DNA of 39,910 nucleotides from Gemmatimonadota bacterium. Its GTDB lineage: Bacteria > Gemmatimonadota > Gemmatimonadetes > Gemmatimonadales > GWC2-71-9. This document shows, in pieces, positions 1 to 8,618 of this stretch. Location of the stretch: the NCBI GenBank assembly GCA_003221895.1, contig QHUJ01000152.1:1-39910 (forward strand), given 5' to 3'. The notes under the pieces were generated by a model. That model made no database searches. It was not told the origin of the DNA and saw nothing but the letters and a program-made list of their open reading frames with translations. A program made the translations under genes and the position numbers. Positions within the stretch are counted from its first letter, which is position 1. The number at the start of each line of letters is the position of its first letter.

Positions 1-2
1 CG

Positions 3-725
3 CCGAAGCTCCGGACGCCACCTCCGGGCAAGACGTTCGTGCGCACCGGCGGGGATGGGACGCGCCCGCTCGTGACGTGGGACCTCGATCTCTCGCTCCG
101 GGGGCCACTCGTTCTGCCTGGGACGTATAGCGCGCATTTGGTGGTCACGCCCGTGGGAGATTCGACCGCTCCCGCAGTGACGGTGACGCAGTCGGTCACG
201 GTGCTCAAGGATCCGAACACCGCGGGGACCGACGCGGACGTGCAGGCCCAGGGGACGCTCGCGCGCACCATCCGCGCCGAGCAGGACAGCATGGCGCGCA
301 TGATCAACCGGCTCGAGTGGGTGCGCAAGCAGGTGCGCGATCTCGCAGCGCAGCTCCGCGACTCCGCGCTCGTGAGCGACTCGGGAGCCAAGCGCATCGC
401 CGGCCTCGCCGACACCCTCGAGCGGCGCATCATCCGCGTCGAGGCGGTGCTGTTCGACGTCAATCTGACGGGCGCGCGGGAAGACGCGTTCCGCAATCCC
501 ATGCAGCTCTACGGCCGGCTCGCTGCCTTGCAGTCGGACGTGGCAGAGAATGGTGCGGACTTCGCGCCGACCACGCAGCAGGTCGCGGTGCACGACCTGC
601 TCGCGCAACGGCTCGCCGACGCCACGACGCGCTTCGCCGACATCATGACGAAGGCCGTACCGGCGTTCACGGCCGAGCTGCGCCGCACGCCGCTGCGGGA
701 TGTGCTCGGGAGCGGTGCGCCGTGA
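3..725 (+). CDS. C-terminal part of a VPS10/sortilin-like BNR-repeat protein (5' end outside window)
   Basis: The frame is open from the first complete codon at base 3, and the protein clearly began upstream, so only about 240 C-terminal residues are seen. The first part is a short beta-rich stretch (LVTWDLDLSLRGP, then LPGTYSAHLVVTP) like the carbohydrate-binding-like tail of exported BNR/sortilin proteins. It is followed by a long helical segment rich in Arg, Ala, Asp and Leu (roughly residues 75-225 of the visible part), likely coiled coil. This arrangement is typical of very large exported 'glycosyl hydrolase' BNR proteins in Gemmatimonadota and Acidobacteria, whose enzymatic activity is usually unproven. 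The propeller itself is not in the window, so the family call is inference. The gene converges on the glycan locus, which ends at 818. Other internal starts (such as GTG at 39) are unlikely to be real. Confidence 0.55.
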   Translation, partial: PKLRTPPPGKTFVRTGGDGTRPLVTWDLDLSLRGPLVLPGTYSAHLVVTPVGDSTAPAVTVTQSVTVLKDPNTAGTDADVQAQGTLARTIRAEQDSMARMINRLEWVRKQVRDLAAQLRDSALVSDSGAKRIAGLADTLERRIIRVEAVLFDVNLTGAREDAFRNPMQLYGRLAALQSDVAENGADFAPTTQQVAVHDLLAQRLADATTRFADIMTKAVPAFTAELRRTPLRDVLGSGAP

Positions 726-764
726 TGCGCATCCATCGTCTGATATCAGGGTGCGGCGGACGAT

Positions 765-782
765 TAGGGTTGCCACCCCCTA
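765..782. terminator. Weak hairpin between convergent genes
   Basis: TAGGG (765-769) can pair with CCCTA (778-782) across an 8-nt loop. It lies in the 92-nt gap between the convergent stop codons at 725 and 818. There is no clear T-tract, so this is only a possible terminator. Confidence 0.25.
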
Positions 783-817
783 GTCGCAGGCGGGACTCGC
801 ATCAACCTCCATGGACC

Positions 818-2689
818 CTAGACCAGCCTCCAATACACCGCATAGCGCTCATCAAAAATCGTGTGGAACGGCACGAGCGTAACTTGGCGTGCCTGACCCA
901 CAGTGCGGAACTCGAGCTCTCGGTCGGATCCTCGCTGGATCGACGCGCTTAACTCAGACCCCCGCGTCCGCAGCTCCGGCGCCGCAATCGGCTTCTCTTT
1001 GTACTCAGGCACTGTGCGCGGCTTCGTCGGCTCGGCACGCAACACGTCGGGCGTCAGCCCATCAGTCCCCAACCGCCCCACCAACACCAGCGGTCCATAC
1101 ATCACGGCCGCTAGCGTCGCATCGTCCGGCATCGCGTGCAGGTGCAGGCTCATGGGAAGCTTCACTGCGACCGTGTCGCCGTTGCGCCAGGTGCGATCGA
1201 GCACGAAGTAGCCACCCGGCGCCGCGAAGCCATCGAGCAGATGGCCGTTGAGCGCCGCGGTTCCACCGGTCGTCCAGTAGGGCACACGAATGCGGAGCGC
1301 AAATCGAACCGGCTTGCCCGTCTGAATCCGGAGCGTGGTTCCTTCTTCTTGTGGGAAGCGCGTCTCCTGTACCAGCCGGACGCCACGCTCCCGCCACTGC
1401 AGGTCGGACGCAACGAAGAGATTGACGTAGACGCCGGCGTCGTTGTGGAAGTAGATGGAGTCCCCGAACTGGGAAAACGCTTCACTCATTGTTCCGGTAC
1501 AGCACCAGTAGTCCTGCGTCGGTGTCCCAAACAACTTCCAGAGCCCCGCCGCCAGATTGACGTAGTACAGCTTCTCGCCGTCACGCGGGTGCTGGCTGCC
1601 GAGGATTCCATTGAACAGCGCGCGTTCGTAGTAATCAGCGCAAGCCGGATCCGCCGTCCATCCGAAGATGTGGCGTGTCAGCTTCAGCATGTTGTAGGTG
1701 GTGCAGTCTTCCTGCGTGTAGCCCGAGAGCTCGGTCGAGAGGACGCCGGGTTCGGTCTCCCACCCCTCACCGTTCGACGTGCCGCCGGTGCAATACGCGC
1801 GCTGCGTCGTGACCTCACGCCAGAAATACTCGGCGATCCTGCGATAGCGTTGCTCGCCAGTCAACTCGTAGCGGCGCGCGGCGCCGATGACCTTCGGGAT
1901 GTTCGTGTTCGCGTGTAGGCCCTTCAGCTCGTCGCGGCCCTGGGCCAGCGGTGCGAAGAATCGCTCGTGGTCAAACCGATGTGCCAGCTCGCGATAACTA
2001 TCGCGGGCCGTCACCGCCGCGAGGTTATACAGCAGCTCGTTCATGCCGCCGTACTCTCGCTCGAGCACGCGCGCCATGTGCTCGTCGCCGAGCGGCTGCG
2101 CCCACCGCCCGGTCCAGCGCGCCATGCCCTGCAGGACGTCGAGCGCCTGCGCGTTGCCGGCCAGCGTATGCATGTCGAGCAGGCCGGCCATGATCTTGTG
2201 GAGCGTGTAGAACGGCGCCCACACCGGCTTGCCGTCGCGCAGCCGGTCAAAGAATTCCTCCGGAAAGGCGCTGAGGTAGCCGTTGCCGATCCGTTGCTGG
2301 CAGGCGGCCAGCTCGGCAACGAGGCGGTCCCCGCGTGCCTTGAGGTCGGCATCGCCGAGGCTTTGCGACATCTTGGCGAGCGCCGAGAGGTAGTGGCCGA
2401 GGTAGTGACCGCGCAGCTCGTTCACCGGCGCCTCCCACCCGCCGAGGGGCTCGGCGGTGGAGGGAAGACCGGCGGTGACGCGGAACATGTGCAGCAGCCG
2501 GTTTTCGTCCTGGGCCAGGAGGAAACGGCGGTTCACCTCGAGCGCATCCAGGAACGGGCCGGGCAACAGTCGCACGCGATCGAGATCGAATGGCCGGGCT
2601 AGCAGCGGAGGCGCATCGGATACCGGCACGTGCAGCGCGGCGAGCCCGCCTACGGCCGCTAGCGTAGAGATGAAGTCTCGACGTTTCAC
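818..2689 (-). CDS. GH127 (DUF1680) beta-L-arabinofuranosidase, Tat-exported
   Basis: A 623-residue protein beginning GTG, with a twin-arginine-like leader (KRRDFI followed by an Ala/Leu/Gly-rich segment), so export in folded form is likely. The body is a complete DUF1680/GH127 domain. This family removes terminal beta-L-arabinofuranose from plant glycans, such as the arabino-oligosaccharides on hydroxyproline-rich glycoproteins, using a Zn-bound cysteine nucleophile. The zinc/catalytic set is visible: E327-x-C329 (in TQEDCTTYN) and the pair C396-C397 (in DYWCCTGT). These match the Glu, Cys and Cys-Cys ligands of the characterised enzyme HypBA1. The start overlaps the upstream gene's TGA by four bases (GTGA, 2686-2689), which implies translational coupling. 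Longer upstream extension of the frame is a shadow of that gene. Confidence 0.88.
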   Translation of the reverse strand: MKRRDFISTLAAVGGLAALHVPVSDAPPLLARPFDLDRVRLLPGPFLDALEVNRRFLLAQDENRLLHMFRVTAGLPSTAEPLGGWEAPVNELRGHYLGHYLSALAKMSQSLGDADLKARGDRLVAELAACQQRIGNGYLSAFPEEFFDRLRDGKPVWAPFYTLHKIMAGLLDMHTLAGNAQALDVLQGMARWTGRWAQPLGDEHMARVLEREYGGMNELLYNLAAVTARDSYRELAHRFDHERFFAPLAQGRDELKGLHANTNIPKVIGAARRYELTGEQRYRRIAEYFWREVTTQRAYCTGGTSNGEGWETEPGVLSTELSGYTQEDCTTYNMLKLTRHIFGWTADPACADYYERALFNGILGSQHPRDGEKLYYVNLAAGLWKLFGTPTQDYWCCTGTMSEAFSQFGDSIYFHNDAGVYVNLFVASDLQWRERGVRLVQETRFPQEEGTTLRIQTGKPVRFALRIRVPYWTTGGTAALNGHLLDGFAAPGGYFVLDRTWRNGDTVAVKLPMSLHLHAMPDDATLAAVMYGPLVLVGRLGTDGLTPDVLRAEPTKPRTVPEYKEKPIAAPELRTRGSELSASIQRGSDRELEFRTVGQARQVTLVPFHTIFDERYAVYWRLV

Positions 2690-4449
2690 GGAGTCCCCCA
2701 GGCCTTCGCCTGTGCGATCACCGCAGTCATCTGATCGCGGTACTTGGTGAAGGTATCGTCCACGACATTCAATGTCGGAATCAGTCCTTCGCGCTCGGAC
2801 AGCGACAGGGTCGCCGCGTCCCAGCGGCTGAACCCCGACTCGTGCACGCCCGACGAGCCGCGTCCCGGCGCGGGATGCGAGAGATGTGAGAAAAATCTGG
2901 CGTAAGGGACGCCGTGCGGTGAGTACACATGATAGAGCGGAATGAACTCGAGCAGTGCGTCGTAGAGGAATTCGCCGCAGGCGAGCACTCGTGGATAGCG
3001 CGTCCGCAGCTCGGTGATGAGCGCCCGGGCGCCCTCGTGCATGTCGGCTTTCGTGTTGTTCACCCAGCCGCCGATGATATCCAGGAAATAGGCATCGACG
3101 CCGTACCGGTGGATGACGTCGCCAATTCGGTCTGTGAGCCAGCGCCGCCACGACTCGACGCCGAGGTTCATGTACACCCCAAAGCCTTCCTGGTGGCGGT
3201 CATTGTCCCAATCGACCCAGTTCAAGCTGAACGGATCGCCGTCGATGCGCGCGGTCGCTCCATCCGCGAAGCTCGAGAAGTTCGGCAGCTTCCGGTTCGA
3301 CGCATTCGCGCCAAACATCGGCATGATGCGGAAACCCAGCCGCTGCCCCTCTTTCACGAGCCGCTGGAACCCGGCTTCTCCTCCCATGCGCGGCGCCGCC
3401 TGGTAGGTCGGATAATCCCAGTAGTAGCGCCCGTCCCACGCCGCGATGAATGCGAGCACGCGGTCGGCGGGGATTTGTGTCGCGATCCAGCGCAGGATCT
3501 CGAGCATCCGGGTGTAGTCGTTGAAGATGTACCCGGTGAAGTGCATGCCGTGCAGCGTCACGACGAGCTGCGTGCGCCGCAGCCAGTCAGGCACATCGGC
3601 GCGGGTCTCCCAGCGCGGGAAGCGATACGCCCGCTCGAGATGCGCGTAATGCGGCGCGACCGCTGCGTCGAGCGATGTGGCGTGCCCGATGCGCCAGGTA
3701 GGAACCTGAACCATGCGTCGGTCGAGCCAGCCTTCGACTTCATGGACCAACTCGACGCGGTAGCCCTGCTCGCCCGGTTGGAAGTAGAACCGCTTGGTGC
3801 GCACGCGATCGTCCAGTGAGGAAAGGGCGAGGAACTCTTGCTCACTTCGCTGGACAACGGTGAGCGGCGTGCCCATCCCCCACGCGGTATTGTCGCCGAA
3901 CAGATCGCCGCCGCCGAAGGGATAGCCCCACAGCACCTCGTCGTCGTGCGGGTCGAATGGGGCGGCCCCGCCCGAGGAGAGCTTGCCGCGCGGCACGCCG
4001 CGCACGATGACGGTGAGCGCTTTGATCGGCTGATCGGCTTCGGCGGTCACGTCGCACAGTACGGCATCACCGTCGCGGCGCAGCCGGGCGGTGACGCGCC
4101 CCGCCGTGCTCTCCTGGCCCCCCGCCCAGACGAGCCGGGTCGCCGTGACGACGACCGCGTCGCCGGATGTTTCGGCGGTCATCGCGCTGGCGTGCAGCCC
4201 GTACGTATTCTCTCGCGTGAACACCAGAAACCCGAATCGCATTCCCGCGAATTCGACAGACGGTTCGGGAAAGTCGAAGCTGAATTTCTGGAACGCGCGC
4301 CCGCGTGGTGGGACGAACACCTCGCTCGTCGATGTCAGCGGGACAATTGCCGCGCCGGGGGAACGCGGGACGGGGGACGGGACCAAGGATCCCGCGCCAA
4401 TGGCGCCCATAGCCATCAGCCAATCTCGACGTGAAATTGAGTCGCTCAT
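2686..4449 (-). CDS. Tat-exported TIM-barrel glycosidase-like protein (DUF6259-like)
   Basis: 587 residues. It starts MSDSISRRDWLMAMGAIGAG, a twin-arginine signal (SRRDWLM) with a short hydrophobic stretch, followed by an Ala/Pro linker. Residues about 45-270 look like an N-terminal beta-sandwich. The remainder looks like a (beta/alpha)8 barrel with glycosidase-like strand ends, such as FGVYMNLGVESWR and the conserved-looking VDAYFLDIIGGW, where D is a candidate nucleophile as in clan GH-D enzymes. I recognise it as resembling DUF6259-type putative hydrolases, but the substrate is unknown. It shares a coupled operon with the GH127 gene. Its start codon directly abuts the symporter start at 4450; GAGG lies about 8 nt upstream as a weak ribosome site inside the symporter gene. 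Confidence 0.6.
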   Translation of the reverse strand: MSDSISRRDWLMAMGAIGAGSLVPSPVPRSPGAAIVPLTSTSEVFVPPRGRAFQKFSFDFPEPSVEFAGMRFGFLVFTRENTYGLHASAMTAETSGDAVVVTATRLVWAGGQESTAGRVTARLRRDGDAVLCDVTAEADQPIKALTVIVRGVPRGKLSSGGAAPFDPHDDEVLWGYPFGGGDLFGDNTAWGMGTPLTVVQRSEQEFLALSSLDDRVRTKRFYFQPGEQGYRVELVHEVEGWLDRRMVQVPTWRIGHATSLDAAVAPHYAHLERAYRFPRWETRADVPDWLRRTQLVVTLHGMHFTGYIFNDYTRMLEILRWIATQIPADRVLAFIAAWDGRYYWDYPTYQAAPRMGGEAGFQRLVKEGQRLGFRIMPMFGANASNRKLPNFSSFADGATARIDGDPFSLNWVDWDNDRHQEGFGVYMNLGVESWRRWLTDRIGDVIHRYGVDAYFLDIIGGWVNNTKADMHEGARALITELRTRYPRVLACGEFLYDALLEFIPLYHVYSPHGVPYARFFSHLSHPAPGRGSSGVHESGFSRWDAATLSLSEREGLIPTLNVVDDTFTKYRDQMTAVIAQAKAWGTP

Positions 4450-4452
4450 ATG
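4447..4452. promoter_or_regulatory. Abutting divergent start codons (CATATG)
   Basis: The minus-strand gene starts at 4449 and the plus-strand symporter at 4450, so no untranslated DNA lies between them. Weak GAG/GAGG motifs sit about 8 nt ahead of each start, within the other gene. Both starts are supported by signal or membrane topology: the Tat leader on one side and a typical first symporter helix on the other. Any promoters for the two operons must therefore lie inside the opposite coding sequence. Confidence 0.7.
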
Positions 4453-6213
4453 GCCGGCCTCGATTGGGTCATCATCGCGTTTTATTTCGCCGTGCTGCTG
4501 GGAGTCGCGTGGTGGGTGGCCCGGCGCAACCGCGACACCGCGGACGATTACTTCCTGGCGGGCCGCAACCTCGGCTGGTTCCTGGTGGGCGCGTCCATCT
4601 TCGCGTCCAACATCGGTTCGGAGCACGTGGTCGGATTGGCGGGCGCGGGCGCGACGAGCGGCGTCGCACTCGCCCACTACGAGTTGCATGCCTGGTGCCT
4701 GCTCGTGCTGGGGTGGGTCTTCGTCCCATTCTATTCCCGCGCCCTCGTCTACACCATGCCCGAGTTCCTCGGCCGGCGCTTTTCCCCCACGGCGCGCTGG
4801 GTGCTGTCCGTCATCACCCTGGTGGCGCACGTGTTCACGAAATTCGCCGTCTCGATCTTCGCCGGCGGCGTCGTGTTCGCAACGTTGTTGCCGGAGGTCT
4901 CGTTGCACGTCGGAGCCACGACATTCAACAGCTTCTGGATTGGCTCCGTCGTCGTCCTGCTGCTCACCGGAGTCTATACCGTGCTGGGTGGAATGCGCGC
5001 CGTCGCGTACACGGATGCGCTGCAGACCTTCATCCTCGTGATGGGATCGGGCTTGCTCACGCTATTCGGTCTGGCAAAGCTCGGCGGCTGGCATGAGCTG
5101 CGCCGCGTGCTGGACCCCGACCTCTTCAATCTGTGGAAACCGCTCGTGCCGGCGGGAATGGAGGGCACGTGGGCGCCGGTGAAGGAAACCGGCCGCATCG
5201 CGTGGTACTTCAACGGCAATTACCCATGGCTCGGCATGCTGTTCTGCGCGCCGATCATCGGCCTGTGGTACTGGTGCACCGATCAGTACATCGTGCAGCG
5301 GGCGCTGGGGGCGAAGGATGAGCGCGCGGCGCGGCGCGGCAGCATCTTCGCCGCGTATCTCAAACTCTCGCCCGTCTTCCTGTTCATCATTCCGGGATTG
5401 ATCGCGCTCGCGCTCGCGAAAACGGGCAAGGTTCCGGGGCTCGGCGGCATCGTGGATGCGCAAGGACACGCGATCCCGCAGGCGGCGCAGGCGGCGTTCC
5501 CGTTGATGGTGAAGGACCTGCTCCCCGCGGGTCTCCGCGGGATCGTGGTCGCCGGTCTGCTCGCCGCGCTCATGAGCTCGATGGCGGGCGCCTTCAATGC
5601 GTCGTCCACGCTGTTCACGATGGACCTCTACCAGAAGTTCCGGCCGCAGGCTTCACAACATCGGCTCGTGTGGGTGGGTCGAGCCGCCACCGCGGCGATG
5701 GTCGTGATCAGCCTGCTCTGGATTCCGGTAATTCAAGGCGCGCGCGGCCTCTATGATTACCTCCAGGGCGTCCAGGGCTATCTCGCTCCTCCGATTTTCA
5801 CGGTGTTCGTCTTCGGCATCTTCAACCGGCGCCTGAACGCCAAGGGCTGTCTCGCCGCGCTGCTCGTGGGCTTCGTGCTGGGCGTCTTCCGGTTGGCCGT
5901 GGACACGCCCGTGAGCCTGCACCTCGCGGGATTCGCCGACGGCTACACGCCCGGCTCGTTCTTGTGGATCGTCAACAATCTCTACTTCCAGTATTACAGC
6001 CTGCTTATCTTCATCGTCTCGGTCGTGGTCATGGTCGCGGTGAGTTATGCGACGGCGCCGCCGACGCCGGAACAAGTGGCGGGGCTGACCTACGGGACCG
6101 TGACGACGGAAGATCGTGCCCAGTCCCGCGCCAGTTGGAGCGACCGCGAGGTGATCGCGTCCGCCGTGGTGCTGGTTCTGATCCTCGCCGCCTACCTCTA
6201 CTTCCGAGGCTGA
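4450..6213 (+). CDS. Sodium:solute symporter (SSS/SLC5), Na+/sugar type
   Basis: 587 residues with about 14 predicted transmembrane helices. It starts with a short N-terminus leading straight into helix 1 (LDWVIIAFYFAVLLGVAWW). The conserved SGLT-type core motif is present around residues 50-75 (FASNIGSEHVVGLAGAGA), together with the characteristic YTVLGGMRAVAYTDALQ. These place it near the Na+/glucose-type branch of the family, in the inner membrane. Context (a GH2 gene 4 nt downstream, GH127 and a TIM-barrel enzyme divergently) suggests it imports the sugar released outside the cytoplasm by these enzymes. The actual sugar (arabinose, galactose or other) cannot be read from sequence. It is the first gene of a three-gene operon. 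Confidence 0.88.
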   Translation: MAGLDWVIIAFYFAVLLGVAWWVARRNRDTADDYFLAGRNLGWFLVGASIFASNIGSEHVVGLAGAGATSGVALAHYELHAWCLLVLGWVFVPFYSRALVYTMPEFLGRRFSPTARWVLSVITLVAHVFTKFAVSIFAGGVVFATLLPEVSLHVGATTFNSFWIGSVVVLLLTGVYTVLGGMRAVAYTDALQTFILVMGSGLLTLFGLAKLGGWHELRRVLDPDLFNLWKPLVPAGMEGTWAPVKETGRIAWYFNGNYPWLGMLFCAPIIGLWYWCTDQYIVQRALGAKDERAARRGSIFAAYLKLSPVFLFIIPGLIALALAKTGKVPGLGGIVDAQGHAIPQAAQAAFPLMVKDLLPAGLRGIVVAGLLAALMSSMAGAFNASSTLFTMDLYQKFRPQASQHRLVWVGRAATAAMVVISLLWIPVIQGARGLYDYLQGVQGYLAPPIFTVFVFGIFNRRLNAKGCLAALLVGFVLGVFRLAVDTPVSLHLAGFADGYTPGSFLWIVNNLYFQYYSLLIFIVSVVVMVAVSYATAPPTPEQVAGLTYGTVTTEDRAQSRASWSDREVIASAVVLVLILAAYLYFRG

Positions 6214-6217
6214 GGCA

Positions 6218-8608
6218 GTGCTCGCGCTCCTGCTGGTGCTGCTGGCGCAACGCGAAACCCAGAGTTTCGATCGTGGGTGGCGCTTTCATCTCGGCGACGT
6301 GCCGCGCGCGCAGGAGCCGGGATTCGCCGACACCGCCTGGCGCAGGCTGGATTTGCCCCACGACTGGAGCATCGAGGGACCGTTCAGCGAGCAGAACCCC
6401 GCGGGCGTGGCCGGTGGCGCACTCCCCGGCGGCATCGGCTGGTATCGGAAGGCGTTCACACTTCCCGCCGGCGACACCGGCAAGGTCGTGTTCATCGAGT
6501 TCGATGGCATATATCGCAACAGCGAGGTCTGGATCAACGGCCAGTACCTCGGCAAGCGGCCGTATGGCTATAGCTCGTTCCGCTACGAGCTGACCCCGCA
6601 CCTCCGCTATGGGAAGCAACGCAACGTGATCGCGGTGCGGGTGGACAACTCCCAGCAGCCGAACTCGCGCTGGTACTCGGGTTCCGGGATCTACCGGCAC
6701 GTGCGTCTGGTCAAGACGAATCCCGTTCACGTCGATCAGTGGGGCACGTACGTCACGACGCCGGCGGTGAGCGCGGAATCGAGCCAAGTCACGATTCGGA
6801 CGACGGTGCGCAACGAGCGACAAGCGGCGCAACCCATCGCGCTGCGCACGACCGTGTACGACTCCGCGGGGAAGGAAGTCGCGGCAGTATCGGCCGACGG
6901 CAGGGTGGCAGGCGATTCGGCCGTCGAGATGACGCAAGCGGTGACGATCCCCAATCCAGTGTTGTGGTCGCTCGAGCGCCCGTATCTGTATCGCGTCGTG
7001 TCGCGGCTGATGTGCGGCGCGACGGCGTGCGACAATTACGCCACGCCGTTCGGCGTTCGCTCGTTCATCTTCAGAGCCGATTCAGGTTTCTATCTCAACG
7101 GCAAGGCGGTAAAGATCCGCGGCGTGTGCTTGCACCACGATCTGGGCGCGCTGGGCGCCGCGGTGAACACCCGCGCGATCGAGCGACAGCTCCAGATCAT
7201 GCGGGCGATGGGCGCCAACGCGATCCGCACGTCGCACAACCCCCCCGCGCCCGAGCTGCTCGATCTGACCGACCGGATGGGCTTCATCGTAATGGACGAA
7301 GCGTTCGACATGTGGAAGAAGGAAAAGACCAAGTACGACTACCATCTCGATTGGGACGCGTGGCATGTGCGCGACCTGTCGGACATGGTGTTGCGCGACC
7401 GCAATCATCCCAGCGTCTTCATTTGGAGTATCGGCAACGAAGTGATGGAGCAGTGGGCCGACAGCGACAAGACGGCCGCACCGATCGCGCGTGAGCTGGC
7501 CGGCATCGTGCACGCGCTCGACCCCACGCGCCCGGTCACCCAGGCGGCCAACAACGGCAGTCCCGCCAATCCGGTCTTTCACGCCGGGGCGCTCGACCTA
7601 CTCGGCCACAACTATCACCACGAAGTGTGGAAGGATTTCCCGACGCAGTACCCGGGTGAGAAATTCATCATTACCGAAGCGATGTCGGCGTTGAACAGTC
7701 GCGGCGTCTATGAACAGCCCTCAGACAGCGTCGCGAGCTACGAAACACCCTATGTGAAGAATCACGGGCCACAGCCGAACAAGGATTACCGGCTTTCATC
7801 GTACGACAACCGCAAAGCGTTCTGGGGCTCACTGCATGAGGAGTCGCTCAGTCTCTTCGAGCGCTATCCCTTCCTGTCAGGGATGTTCATCTGGCAGGGA
7901 ATCGACTATCTGGGCGAGCCGACGCCCTACGAATGGCCGGCGCGCAGCTCCTATTTCGGGGTCGTGGATCTCGCCGGATTCCCCAAAGACCCGTTCTACC
8001 TGTACCAGAGCGTGTGGACCCCCGGCGAGCGGCCGATGCTGCATCTCTTTCCCCATTGGAACTGGGCGCGAGGCGATACAGTCGATGTGTGGGTCTACAC
8101 GAACGCCGAGCAGGTGGAGCTCTACCTGAATGGCGCTTTTCAAGGCGTGAGGCGCAAGGAGGGGAAAGTCGGCCACCTGATGTGGCGGGTCGCATACAAG
8201 CCTGGGATGCTGCGAGCCGTGGCGCGCACCGCCGGGCTCGTGACGACGAGCGCGGTGGTCAGGACCACCGGCAAGCCCACGCGCATCGCGCTCGCCCCCG
8301 ACCGCTCGCGCATCCGCGCGAATGGGGACGACCTCTCGTTCGTCACGGTCACGGTCCGCGATCGACAGGGCCGCGCGGTGCCCACGGCGGAGCCCCTGAT
8401 CCGGTTCCGAGTCAGCGGTGGTGCGCGGATCGTTGGCGTGGACAACGGTGATCAGATCAGCCACACGTCATTCCAGGCGAAGCAGGTGCGGCTGTTCAAC
8501 GGCAAGGCGCTCGTTATTGTACGCGCGGGCAGGAGCCCGGGAACGGCGACGCTGACGGCAGAAGGGAAGGGGCTCGCCCCCGCCACCGTACGTATCGCCA
8601 TCAAATAG
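6218..8608 (+). CDS. GH2 family beta-galactosidase-like enzyme, secreted
   Basis: 796 residues from GTG, 4 nt after the symporter stop, with a GAGG ribosome site over that stop. A very short hydrophobic leader (LALLLVLLA) suggests export. In order there are the GH2 sugar-binding sandwich (about 20-185), an immunoglobulin-like domain (about 190-290), a TIM barrel (about 295-590), a DUF4982-like domain (about 610-680) and a C-terminal Ig/Big-like domain. The acid/base glutamate is E408 in IWSIGNEV, and the nucleophile is probably E487 in FIITEAMS. The tail domains are typical of beta-galactosidases and relatives acting on plant oligosaccharides; beta-glucuronidase or alpha-L-arabinopyranosidase activity is possible. 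It is expressed with the symporter and an aldo/keto reductase. Confidence 0.85.
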   Translation: MLALLLVLLAQRETQSFDRGWRFHLGDVPRAQEPGFADTAWRRLDLPHDWSIEGPFSEQNPAGVAGGALPGGIGWYRKAFTLPAGDTGKVVFIEFDGIYRNSEVWINGQYLGKRPYGYSSFRYELTPHLRYGKQRNVIAVRVDNSQQPNSRWYSGSGIYRHVRLVKTNPVHVDQWGTYVTTPAVSAESSQVTIRTTVRNERQAAQPIALRTTVYDSAGKEVAAVSADGRVAGDSAVEMTQAVTIPNPVLWSLERPYLYRVVSRLMCGATACDNYATPFGVRSFIFRADSGFYLNGKAVKIRGVCLHHDLGALGAAVNTRAIERQLQIMRAMGANAIRTSHNPPAPELLDLTDRMGFIVMDEAFDMWKKEKTKYDYHLDWDAWHVRDLSDMVLRDRNHPSVFIWSIGNEVMEQWADSDKTAAPIARELAGIVHALDPTRPVTQAANNGSPANPVFHAGALDLLGHNYHHEVWKDFPTQYPGEKFIITEAMSALNSRGVYEQPSDSVASYETPYVKNHGPQPNKDYRLSSYDNRKAFWGSLHEESLSLFERYPFLSGMFIWQGIDYLGEPTPYEWPARSSYFGVVDLAGFPKDPFYLYQSVWTPGERPMLHLFPHWNWARGDTVDVWVYTNAEQVELYLNGAFQGVRRKEGKVGHLMWRVAYKPGMLRAVARTAGLVTTSAVVRTTGKPTRIALAPDRSRIRANGDDLSFVTVTVRDRQGRAVPTAEPLIRFRVSGGARIVGVDNGDQISHTSFQAKQVRLFNGKALVIVRAGRSPGTATLTAEGKGLAPATVRIAIK

Positions 8609-8618
8609 GACGGCAACG

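Noticed and set aside
4450-4908. Upstream extension of the DUF6259-like gene into the symporter
   Set aside because: The extension is His/Arg/Gly-rich and antisense to the symporter. A Tat leader starts cleanly at 4449.
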